The translations under genes and the position numbers were made by a program. Shown one piece after another: positions 25,961 through 38,345 of a stretch of 64,000 nt of DNA. The notes under the pieces were generated by a model. It was not told the DNA's origin and did no database searches. It saw only the letters and a list, made by a program, of their open reading frames with translations. Within the stretch, counting starts at the first letter, position 1; each line of letters starts with the position of its first letter. Origin of the DNA: Syngnathus acus (Eukaryota; Chordata; Actinopteri; Syngnathiformes; Syngnathidae); contig NC_051088.1 in the NCBI RefSeq assembly GCF_901709675.1, positions 10,754,193-10,818,192 on the forward strand, in the 5' to 3' direction.

Positions 25961-26269
25961 ATTCTTAGTAAGGATATATACTCTCTTCAATACATTACCC
26001 AAGGACGGAAAGTTGACTATTGTGTAACCAGGTGACGCAGTATTTTGTGTGAGTCTTGGCCACCATAGTAACGCACAACAAAAGTGTCATACAGTCTGAG
26101 TGTCAAGTATCCTTTCCCTCGTTAGCCCTTATTATGTCACTCGGAGGTTACTGTAGTGCGTGTGTGTGTGTAATCTCGTGCCCTGAGGTCGGTGCTGATT
26201 TAGTGAAGTTCACAGTGACACACATGATGATGAAGCTAATATATAATATCAGATATGTACTTGTCACTT

Positions 26270-26620
26270 CTATACTACATAATGCATCAACTATACACTA
26301 TATTTCACAAATAGTACAAAAAAGGACAAAAAATACATGCCAATACGCCACATAGAAACTACATTACATGTCAACGACATAGTACAGCACACAACCACAA
26401 TACGGAGACTACAACACCACCAAATATACACTACAAAAAACAAAAATATTACATGCTGCACATCAACTACATACAACACAACCAGATACTGTTCTATATT
26501 CCACACGACAGGCCAAGTATGTATATATTACATTACATGTACGTAAATAGGACACCATGTACACCATATGCCAACTACATCCCACTACTACACTGCACAC
26601 CAGGTTTGACACACCACCAA
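26270..26620. repeat. G-poor, A/C-biased degenerate ACTACA-type sequence
   Basis: Words such as ACTACAT, ACTACAC, ACATTACATG and CAACTACAT recur irregularly over about 350 bp and G is scarce on the plus strand. It looks like a heavily decayed simple repeat rather than a gene. Confidence 0.55.
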
Positions 26621-26635
26621 AGTGTCTTTGGCACC

Positions 26636-26743
26636 CACGGTCTTGCTATCTCTCACAGTCTTGTTAACACCTCCAGTCTTGCTCGTATACAAAGTCTGGC
26701 TATGGTACAGAGGCTTGCAAATCCACACAGTATTGCTAACACG
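26636..26743 (+). repeat. 18-bp minisatellite, six degenerate units
   Basis: Six consecutive 18-bp units follow an approximate consensus CACAGTCTTGCTAACACC with no indels. A seventh, poorer unit may precede them at 26618-26635. Because 18 is divisible by three, the plus frame shows a six-residue period (HSLVNT, SSLARI, QSLAMV and so on), but there is no other sign of a gene. Confidence 0.75.
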
Positions 26744-29700
26744 CAGTCTGAACGATGTTGTCGGCCTTGCTGCAGCCTGCGTTCTGCTACCGCTATATAT
26801 GCGCTTAATGTCTATTGTTGACCTTGGCTAGTTTACAAGGAAAGTGAAAGAGAAGGCTCAAGATAGGTTGTTAGATGAGTTTCAAACAGGCAACTGGGTG
26901 CTCAGGTTTCTACCAATTAACTGCCTGATGGGGGGCTGATGGGATGCGCTCCCCTCCACTAATGAGGTTAGGATTGGCCACTGGTTCCAGGGCAGAAAAC
27001 CTGATTAGCACTAATCCTGCCTTAAGTCAATTAACAATGCCTACTCATGCAAATGAATCAAGCGCCTTTGTCTGATCGGCCAGCACCCGGGGAACAGAGG
27101 CTGACACGCAAACTTGTACAAGACCACTAGGACCCGCACAAAAAGGGGAAGGACGCGTGAATCGATCATCATGAAATAAATGACAAGCTGTGCTTGAGCA
27201 GACAGACGCTATATGAAAATGACTGACCTCGCCCACCCTGTGGTGTCCCCCTTCGGTTTGATGAATCGACTCAGCTAACGGCAAGCTTCCCTTAACCCCT
27301 GACCTGATCTATTGTACATACATTAAAGCAGCCATATTGCATTGCATCGATATTTACAGCAACATTTAGAAATCTTTCATTTCCAGTCTGGAGTTCTTCA
27401 AGAGGCTTGGGGTAACACGGTTAAGACAGTGGAACGACTTAAAAAAAAAAAAGGGCCCTCATTAGAATGAAAAGGCAAATGGTATCATTAATAATAATGG
27501 ATGAGCGTATCGACGAGGGAATTTGTCCTAATTTGTTCAGGTGTCAATAGCAAGCGAGCCTGTCAGCGAAATTGCGAAGAATCTCGCAGACCTCCCTCGA
27601 TCTTAAAGCACCTGGACAAGGAAGCGGCAGTGCGATTGATTTGCTGAGCCTCGTCTATCACGGCCACCAATCGGATCGCATGCACACGACAACGTTGGGG
27701 ACTATCAATCAAAGCCGAGACCTGCTGTCACAGAGATTGTTGTCTCTTCCGGAGCAAAGTCAGAAAAGGGCACACTGAGATTGTGCTAGATGACTACGCA
27801 AATGGACTTTATCTTGGCACATATGAAACATTGCAGCATTTCTTTTGTCTTTAGCAAATTACAAAAAAGTGCACTGGAAAGGCTTTAGCATCACTGCATG
27901 TTTGATGTTTTACTCTGCATGGACTTTTTACAAGTTGATCATTTTGGTGCCACAAGCCATGTTTCAAATGAATAAAATGTTATTCATATATTTCTAGCTA
28001 TGTTTTTTTCAAAATGTCAAGTAAATCATCAGTCATAGAGTGGACATACATGGGCAACTGTAAGTAAACAACATGGGAACTAGAAAGATCAACATGTACC
28101 AGAGTGACTTATGACCCCCGCCACTCCAGCAGAATTCACATTCCACTGACCTCTTTCATACCAAGCACTGCTTCTTTTTTTGTGTGTCTTGGGATGTCAG
28201 CTCACTGAAACTCTTGTCAGAACGTGACAGAGGCCAAAGGTCAAAGCCACTGGGCTTGTTCACTCTCTGGCAGCTGAAAACCAGACACACTGCCCTGGGG
28301 CCAGCGCAAGCCAAAGAGGGCAGTCTGTCTGTCCTAAGAGTACCAAGGACAGGCCAACAACAAGTAGACTGTACCAGCCAGTTTCAATCTAGAATCTGGT
28401 TTTCAATCTTGAAATAGGGTCTGGCAGTCAGACAAAAAAATTCGACAGTATGTGGATTTATATGTTCAACACCTTATTTTAATTTAGTCCCTATTTCAGA
28501 TTTGTTTTGACAGCCATGAGTATTTTAAAGTGACACATGTCCAATAGCAGTGTGTTTACAGTTACTCAACACATGAAACAAGCTGCATTCACGTACGTAC
28601 ATGTAGGAAAACAACTACACAACCGTCAACACCAGGAAAAGGCAACACTTATATGAAAAATAAAATACATGAATAAATATCTTAGATACCATTTAGTTCA
28701 TCTGGACTGAGTCATGAACCCATAATTTTAAGTGACAGTAACCTTGGTATTACGCGGCTGGCTGCCATCTGCCATTTCAATTATCTATATACCTGTAGTA
28801 TACCGTATTTAACTTTCTACGCTTCTCCTGAATATTTGTTTTACAGCAGCTGTTTCTGTGTTGTTTGGGCAGTTGCTAGTATGCATATGTCAACAACTGG
28901 CATATTCAAATTTCGTCAGGCTAGCATTGATGAGGTATCAGGCAGGCAGGTATCGAATCTGCTTTCGATTCACACTTGGAAGTGGCTTGAGTGTGAGGAT
29001 TTCATTCTTCTTTTGTTTTGTAGTTCCGCTGCCTGACAATTGTTAACAAAACAAAACAAACTACTGAATTTTGTCACTGGAACAATGTCGTATAAATCTA
29101 CCCTTGGTTAGGGTTATTGCTGCTTTGAAAGTTTGCTCATTAGAATTCAAGGACAGGCCAAGAAGATTAGAATTTCATCATCTCTCTTTGGTGAATGATT
29201 ACTGGGTTGGTGGTAAGCAGTTTTGCCTCGAAGAAAAAAGGTCCCTGAGTTTGTATTTCGGTTTAGGATTTTGGTTGTTGACTTTTGCATATTGTGGTAC
29301 TAATCCATGTATTTGTCTCCAGCAGGTTAGACGACTGTAACGGCCAACTTTTTGAACGAGCTATAAAACAGCCGCTGTACATCCAGAATGATGATGTTTG
29401 AGTTGTAACTTGTATCAGGATATCGGACCATATAAGCCCAATGAGTACTCCATTCTTTGCCCTTGCTTAATGTGTATCCATTTGAATCTTCTCAGGCTCT
29501 GAGAAACTCTGGTTGTGATCTCCTGCTGTAAGATTTCAACACGGTGAAGTTGCATTTCAGTTATGGGCTGCTAAATCTGCAACATGTGGGAGAAGTGTCA
29601 ATTCTTACAATGATGGAATCCAGGCAGAAAGTGAGAGAGGTGAAGGTACTTTATGCTTTATCCTCACTTCTATTTGAATTAATGAATGTGTAGTTTCTTT

Positions 29701-32700
29701 TTATGTCATGATTTACTCTGCTTTCTTGCCATTTTGTGTAGATTTCAAAAATTGTGACTTGCCTTGTGTAGGCTACTTGTGCTCTACAAGTAAACATGCC
29801 TTGCCTGGCCTATTCTCCTCAAACATTCATTGATGATTATTCCACATCAGTGGAACGTCATTGTTGATTTTGAATTGTATCCTGGAACACAAGTGTGTTC
29901 CGAGGCCATTAATACATACATGACGAGCCGTGCCAGCTATAATCCTGGATAATGTGTGAATGAATTCTGATTCCTCATGCCTTAGTAACCGCTGAACCAA
30001 TTTCCTTCCAATCTACTGACACCGACCAAACAAAGCTCTTGTGGCATGTGCGTGTGTGTGTGTGTGTGAAGAGTGGGGGGTTCAGAGGAGAGGGAAGGTC
30101 GATAAAGGGAGCCCACAGTGAGAATGGCTGGGGAGCTTGAAAGAGGGAATAGGTTGACAAGAAGCCTCATACAAAATGACTAAACCAAAAAAGAAAAAGG
30201 AGAGAAACCATGCATGGATTTCAAATTTCACAGCTGAGCACCTGGGAGAAATTGCCATGGTTGGGGGGAAAAAAGGTCCTTTATTTTCTGATAATCTTTG
30301 AGGAGGAATGTCGGCATTTCATGAAACCAGGTCAGAAAAGGATGGAAATGGTGGGGTGGTTTAATGTGTGCTAAAGAGATTGACAGCAACACATGGATGA
30401 GAAAGCCCACCGTGTGGCAACTGTGTCTATATTACAACCCTACTAGGTGTTTTCACTTTCACCATTCAAGCGGAATGCAACTCGGGCATGGGAGCAGTTC
30501 TATGAGGCGGGGGGAAATGAAAGTCTGGTCCTCTATCTGGCATCTCAGTGTGAGCACCTCCACAGCGGTGCAACCCTCCCTCTTTGAGATCTGGTGGCCT
30601 GCACTCGTCTGTGAATTTACCAACAGCAGCTCTAATCCCCTTCTGCACAGAGTGGGCCCACCCACTGTGTAGAATTTATACCAGTCACAAAAATAGAGCT
30701 CCCTAAGTCTATTTTGCTTTTTTTTTAAACTTCTTTCTGATGTGACCGGCGATCGCATTGATATACAGGGGCTAACATTGTTTCATGCTTGATGGCATTT
30801 AAGAATTGTAAAATGCTTCACAGTTAAATCTCACAGTTAAGAAAAACCTTTATTTCAGCCAAAGTTTGACCCTAGACCGATTATTTTTATTTACATTATC
30901 CCCTAGTGGGGGAAAAGGCTTCAATTACTCAGTCCACAGCCAAGACTGCAACTTATTTTAAAACATTGGAAAAAATAAAATATCATTCACACCAATAACT
31001 GAGCTTTATTAAGACTGTGCTTCAAAAACCTTACGGTCCATCCTTCGTGTACCACTTCAAAATCCTTTCAGATGTAAAATTTCACCATGAATAATACATC
31101 ACAGACTTGGCTCGCCACACTCACCGCTGACCAAAGCAACTGACGCTTAACACACTCACTGATTATTCTCCACCGTGTGCGATTTGCCAGCAGCCATAAA
31201 AACAGAGAACAGTCACCACAAAAGGGAACAAAAAATATCATAGACATATTGACAATCAAAAGTCCGATAGAAAGAGAGCAGGAGTAACTGGCGCTATTTA
31301 TCCCAACAGGCTGCATTGTACTGAACAACAAAAGAGCCAAGTGGTTCTTGTGCTGTCTACAATGTAAAGTGATGAATAAAATTCAATTTAATATTGGATG
31401 GCAAATGCCCAAACCAGTAGTTGGCAGTGTAACTGCAAGCCAATTGTGATTAAATGCTGACTATGCAACAATGATTTTCATTTTCAGTGGCCATGGTTCT
31501 TGTTGGCTCTTTGGCTACAAATTTGCATTAAATCACAAATCCCTGTCCATCTTTTTAGTTCCCGTTCACTGGAGAGCTGTTGCAGTTGTAATCTTTGGTT
31601 AGCTTGTGGAGTGTGGCGCAGGGCACTGACTGCTTTTTGTTGATTGATCGATTGACAGTCAAAATAGTCCCTTGTGTGTTAGGATGGACTACAATGGAAA
31701 TGAAGTTCTAGATTGTAATGGTAATTGAACTCTATTGTACCTTTTAGTGGAAATGAAGATTAACGATATAAAATTTGCTTGAAAAGAGGCTAATAATCAC
31801 GTGACAAAACATTCTATAAAATAATTTGAAATCTGTTAGTCTCATGTGTGCGAGCCGGTGCACTATGCAAATGAACACAGAGGGCCATGTGGTTTGTGGT
31901 TGGTGTGTGATGTTGAGGCACAAAACACACACGCACACACACAAGCAGGATTGAGAAGTGAGTGTGAATATTTCTCTCTCTTTTCCTCTCGGTCTCTTTC
32001 TGTACCAAGTCCTTCCTACGGAGAGACCCTCTTTGTTATTCCGAGTAGGAAATGCAACTGGAGCCAAAATCTGTCCTGCTTTGTGTTTGATATCATCCCT
32101 GCTTTGTTCTCGCCGCCTCCCCTCAGCAAGCACTTGGCCTCGCTCGCTGGCTCGCTCAGAAAAATGATGGCGGTCGTGATGTGGTCCTGGATGCCAGACT
32201 TCTTCTCGCGTTGCTGTCTGACATTTGACATCACTAGTCTGAAATTTAAGATTATGGAACTGACTCATTCGTATCACCCATCATGTTTTTATAGACAAGC
32301 TAATATAAAGTCTGCCAAGTGAATCCATGCATTCATCCATCCAGTTTTCATATCATGTACATATGTGGTCACGGCTGAGTTGGAACCTCTCCATGCTGAT
32401 TTATGCAGATGACCTTTCGCCTTCACAACAACATTGAGTGGGAACTGAACCCATGTTGCCTGCATGGTGACAGTAACAAACAAACAGTGCCAGACTCAAC
32501 ACATTTGCTCCCTAAATTGGCAAACAGGAAATAAATTGGGAACTTATGGAATGACAAACAAAACAAAATTCAGTGTGGACTATTCTGAAACTAAATTGTA
32601 AAAAAATATTTTTAAATATTGTGCAAGAGTGACTGTAACCATACTACTTTTATATGTTCATATTCCTCCATAAATATCAGATGACTGGCAATAATTAAAT

Positions 32701-32733
32701 AAACATTACGCATCTGCATATATGTATGTGTGT

Positions 32734-33312
<579 letters not shown>

Positions 33313-33869
33313 CACACAATAGATACACACACATATACACACTACACACACGCACGCGCACACATAAATTGATATATGCATATCCTGATATTGGACATTG
33401 ATAGCAATACTGCCAGTAAAAGTACATGAAAAAAACAGTAGTTGTTTAAAACAATATAATGATAAGCTGTCTGTCTGGAGCAACGCTTGAGTGGTACCCT
33501 TGAACACAAGCCTGAACTATATGCGTACGTTTGTCTGCTTCTGGAGAACAAGTCTGGCAGAGGGAGCGTATGTGATGAATGCTAATGCCACATCGCTTCT
33601 CATTCACACCACTCGCACTTAGCGACTTCACATCAAAAGCTTGTTTCATCTGCCGAATAGACGGGAATAAAGGATTTTGTAAATATGGAATAAGACTTTA
33701 GAGTCAAACTTGTCTTTGTTTGGGAATCTGTCATGCCGTTGGATACACGAACCGGAATGCCTGCACCTTTAATGACCTAGCTTTTTAACGTTTAAATGGA
33801 GGCAAATGCTCGGGAAACTATCTTGCCATCTCCCAAGATGGTGTAGAAACCACATGCAGGGCAGAAATA

Positions 33870-34020
33870 GGTATTCTAATTGTATGATATTTGGAACCGG
33901 AATGTCACAGTTCAAGTCCCGCTGTGGAGTTGGAGAGACGCTAGTGTGATTACTGTTGAGGTGCCCTTGAGCAAAGCACAGACACCAAAGCTCAAGCAGT
34001 ACTGCACAGTTTGTGTGCCG
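33870..34020 (+). mobile_element. Probable SINE fragment of a second family
   Basis: A B-box-like AGTTCAAGTCCCG is followed by GAGGTGCCCTTGAGCAAAGCAC, a phrase seen in another common teleost tRNA-derived retroposon. The head and tail are degraded. Confidence 0.45.
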
Positions 34021-35701
34021 CTTCTATACAATTATTAGATTACTATTAAGTGGAAGCCAGTGCAAAGCAACATTTGGGATCTCGCGTGAGGACTTGCGGT
34101 TTCATCCGACCAGAAGTTTGCTTTTGTTCACATGAATGGCTGGATAGTTTCTCTGCTGTTGCAACACTTCCTCATGGCTGAGTTTGCATTGCTATGCTCG
34201 CAGTGTCGCCTGCAGGCTTTACCTTCACTTGCGCTGCTCCAATATCAAGTCGGATGCATGCATTCGACCACAACTTAATCACAGATATAATGCAAAGCCT
34301 GACGTGCAAATAAACTTGTGTTGCATAATGCGGAAATGTAACCCATCAAGCTGCTTGTGTGTGTGTGTGTGGTGGGGGGGGGGCTGACTGATGGAAAAAC
34401 TGCTGATGGAAAGAGGTAAAATTGTTAGCTGGTTCTGATATACATAACCGCTGGAATGTGAACAAGAGCCACGCTAATCATGCTAATCTCTTTATATCCA
34501 TCCATCCGTTTTCTATCCTGCTTTCAAAACTTTATTGTTGTCAGTTGTGTTAATAGGTTCGTGTCATTTGAAACACGCCCCACTGCTGACATTTCTGACA
34601 TATTAAAAACAATGAATTATTGAGATTAAATACCTGCATTGTCACTAATCCAGCTGCCCCATTATATTAGCTGTCCTTAGCTGTCATTGTGGGGAACACA
34701 TTCATTCTATCCAACATCACATTTGAACTGCTCCACCCATGCAGTGGCACACATACAATCAACAAAAACAAACACTAGTGCAACCTTCAGATTTATGGCT
34801 GTAAAACCAAAAGTTTTCTTCAGCAAGCATGAATCAAAGAGATTCAAGGTGCAAATCTGTTTGTTCAAGTCAGAAGCGACGCAGTTTGCGTCCGAGCTGC
34901 CGCAGATGAGATTCAACGTGACACTGTTTTATTTTTACACTCCCAGCAGGCAAACACTGACTAAAACAAAGCTGTGTGTTTTTTACAGTGTGAAATCTTT
35001 TTTTTTGTGCGAAATAAAACAAATCACACACCCCACAGCTATTTGTGTCAGTCGCTTATCTCCCGGGAAATGATGAAGCAGTGGAAGTGGAAAGTGCCAC
35101 TGCCATGCGCTAACCTGTTTGCTCTGGGCGGTTGCTTGCTACATGAAGACGATCTCTCTCTGTCTATATCCATAATTTGACCATCAGCCTGTCCACCACA
35201 CTCATAATGCAAACATCCTTAATATAGACCCAAAAGGTAAACTTTGCCTGTCCAATCACGTTATTAACATTTGTGTGATCAATCACCCTTGCACTGTCCC
35301 CTCTCGCCACGTCTGTCTCGTGTGTCAGTAATGGGTTGCTCTTCACCTGATGTTGCTGTGTCGCTTGATAAGACGAGTACACGGGCAACCTTAACGACCC
35401 CTTTCACAATCATCCCTCTTTCTCTCATCAGACTCTGTGACGTAGTCGCCCTTCATTTCAGTTGTCTCTCTCTTGCTTTCTCTGCATCACTCATCTACCT
35501 CATCTTTTTCTTTCTTCCAGCCTGCCCTCATTGTTCGCCTTCATTATCAAATGCTGCCACAATGTCCCCTGCTGTGCCACCCAGATTATTTATAGCCGAT
35601 TTGTACCCATGTTGTTAGGGGAGGCCAAGGCGGTATCCGTTTCCTGCTCGCACTTTTTACTAAAATGCGAGTAAAGACCGCTGCGAGTTTGCGCCACTTA
35701 C

Positions 35702-35836
35702 TTGTCTCTCAGACATGACGAAGAGGTGAGCGCGGTCAAGGGAGAACGCCATGTCTCGGAGAATGGTGCTGCCGTCTTTCATGATGGACACCGTCTCGTA
35801 CTGGACACCTCCATGAGGAGGGCCGTCAATGCGAAT
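35702..35836 (-). CDS. plxna2: Plexin A2 exon: C-terminal part of the Sema domain
   Basis: This 135-nt exon encodes 45 residues in phase 0 at both ends. The minus-strand acceptor is a pyrimidine tract ending in CAG (tgtctttctcctcag) and the donor is CAA followed by gtaagt. The translation contains [17 protein letters not shown] and ILRDMAFS, and ends in VMSERQ. This is the conserved last blade of the plexin A Sema beta-propeller, just before the first PSI domain. Plexin A proteins are single-pass receptors for semaphorins, usually with neuropilin, and guide axons; the Sema domain is the extracellular ligand-binding and autoinhibitory module. The [11 protein letters not shown] stretch fits plexin A2 better than A4 (which I recall as DGPRGNALQYE). 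The upstream exon carrying the rest of this blade is not in the window. The exon identity is very secure; the paralogue call is strong but from memory. Confidence 0.95.
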
Positions 35837-38300
35837 CTGAGGAGAAAGACAATGAAGAGCATTAAGGACACGGACGGCCTAAAATGTGTACCCGGTGCAC
35901 TGCAGCAATCATCTGTCAAATGTCTTTCAAAAGCTAATTACAGCAATAGTACGAGGAGCTCTTTCTTTGACATTGAGCAGAGAGGTTGTTAAAAAATCTT
36001 GAAAATTGGAACTTTGAGAGGAAGGACAAGCAATTTGAAGTGCTTTGGCCTTGACAAATAAAAATGCATGAGGATTCCTTTGCCCGGAGATGACCTACGC
36101 TGGCTTGGTTACATATCAACCACCAAGACGTCCCAGAACATTTTAAGATCACGTGCTGCTGCGTATTCCGATGCAACTTTTTCATGTTCGATACAATACC
36201 GATACTGTACTGTCAGAAACAGTCTGATATGATATCAGTAGGGAATATCCATTATTTTATTTCTTTTTTTGGTATGCACTTAATCTACTGGGTCAAAGCC
36301 AATCCAATTTGTATGCACTTTAAAGGGTGTGTCAAATGTTGGAAGTGTCCTGATCAAGTGATACTATTCAAACAAAGAACAATAGTCAGCAACAGTAGAT
36401 ATAAGAAAATATGTCCCAATAATCCAAATATTTGGGTTGCATAAATCCAACCTCATGCTAGGTCCAGACATCGCTGGATAGAAGAGCAGGGGCAGAATCT
36501 GGAATGGACTGCTTGTAAATCAATGCTAATATCATACATTTAGGAGGAGATCGATATATCCCAAAGGTTTTTTGGGCTGATGTCAAACTGACATCAAATA
36601 TCACTATCAGATCGGGACCGCCTTAGATACTAGTGCAAAGGTGACAATAAAAGTCCTTGTTCCACTCCAGTGCTGACATTATCTAAGTTTGTTTTTTTGC
36701 TGTTTGAAGTCAGTAAACTGACCTCTCCACACCAAGGAAACTAAAGCTCCAAAGAAGTGAGTCGAACTAGTAGGATGCAATGGAAAATATAGATTTTCCA
36801 TCAACTATCATGTTCATAATAAATGAAAAGAAAAGGGGGGCTCGTTCTTGGATATAGGAACCCATCATACTCTGGGTAAGAGATGATATACTGCATGATA
36901 CACTGCCAAGAAACATCTACAAATCTTGTTTGCTAACACCACCCACATTAACGAATAAACAAATTGTATTCCTCATCTTATTCTACACAGGCAATGTTTG
37001 TAAGAAAAAAACGTTTTTTTTCTGTTTGATTGCACTGATTAGCAGAATATCTGAGAGTGCCAAAATATGTTTAATCTACTTAATTAGTACTCCACATTGT
37101 CAAAAGCCCGAAAGGCATCAACAGTAGCCAAGTTAAAGCTCCGGGATTGTTTTTTTTTTTTCCTTGTGTGTGCGTGTGCCTGTTTGTGTGTGCTTGCTTT
37201 TAAAATGCGCTCTCGTCTGCTGTTGCAAAAGTGAAACTAAAGATTGCAAAGGGTGGGGGAACTGTCTCCATCTGCAGAGTCTGTCAACGGTCTTTAAATC
37301 TTGTCAAGAAAGAGCAGCGGGGCGGTAGGTGGGGGGCAGTTTTATGCTTGGTGCGCATTCACTTTTTCTTTTAGTGATTTACTCTCAAGGAGGAGGTGAC
37401 TGGTTGACCCCTGCAATGCAGGATGGGGTTACCACTAAATTATTAGCTGATATTATTAGGCCTTTGAGAAATCTTAGCTCTGTTTGTCTTCCATCGGCCT
37501 GATGGATGATGGCCTAGCCCCAATAAAACTTGGAACTACAGGCTAAGTTACCACAAAAACAGTGGGAATAGCCATGCCATATAACCCCCCCCCCACCCCC
37601 ACAGACTCACGTAACCGGATACCAGCACAGTTCCCAAACTCGATGGACGAATGTAAATCTTAAAGGGCAACACGAGGTTTCCGACGCATACGCGATGTCT
37701 CTTCGTGTGAAATATCGTCGGCCCTTCCCTCCCCCGTGAAAGCTGATGGCTCTATCATTCGACTATGGCCGCCAGCATCCCGCCTGAACGTTCATCCATC
37801 TATTTAGATGCTCACAGCATCAGAAAGCAGGCCGACACTCAATAAAGCATCACAGAGGGGAACGTCAAGGTCGTAAGTCAGTCAAGAGACGATGCAGCGG
37901 GAGGGTGGGAGCACTTTTGTGTATTTACTTTCATTGTATTTACACTTTTGTATTTATTTTCACAATAGCATCACTGAAAGCGTCCACCAGAATCATAACG
38001 GCAGTTTCCATCTGTTCATAATGCTCCATCAACCAGGAAGTAGTCTGCTGACTATGAAAAATCCCAACGCTATAAAACAATACGACGTGTGAAAACCATA
38101 TGTGTGTGAACACTGTGGCCGTGCAGGGGGGCGGGGTCATGGGAGCGCCATCTTGTCCATAAAGCATGTCCGACATGACTAAAGTGTGCGTACATTGTAG
38201 GAGCAGAAATGTGTGTCCTTGTAAGCAGGCACCAAGGATCACAATTCACCTGACCTTCAAACCCCAGGCACCCCCACAGTGAATTTCAAGTTTATCAGTT

Positions 38301-38345
38301 ACACACACACACACACACACACCTACACACACACGCACACACACA
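38301..38345. repeat. CA dinucleotide microsatellite
   Basis: A CA run with single T and G interruptions. Confidence 0.96.

Noticed and set aside
31744-32322. Open frames of 177 codons (minus) and 158 codons (plus) over the same DNA
   Set aside because: Both strands are open, the residues look random, and a CA run supplies part of the length.
36170-36610. Possible hAT-type element with CCGATAC/GATATCAGT words
   Set aside because: The words suggest a decayed DNA transposon but I could not find paired ends or a target duplication, so it is not listed.
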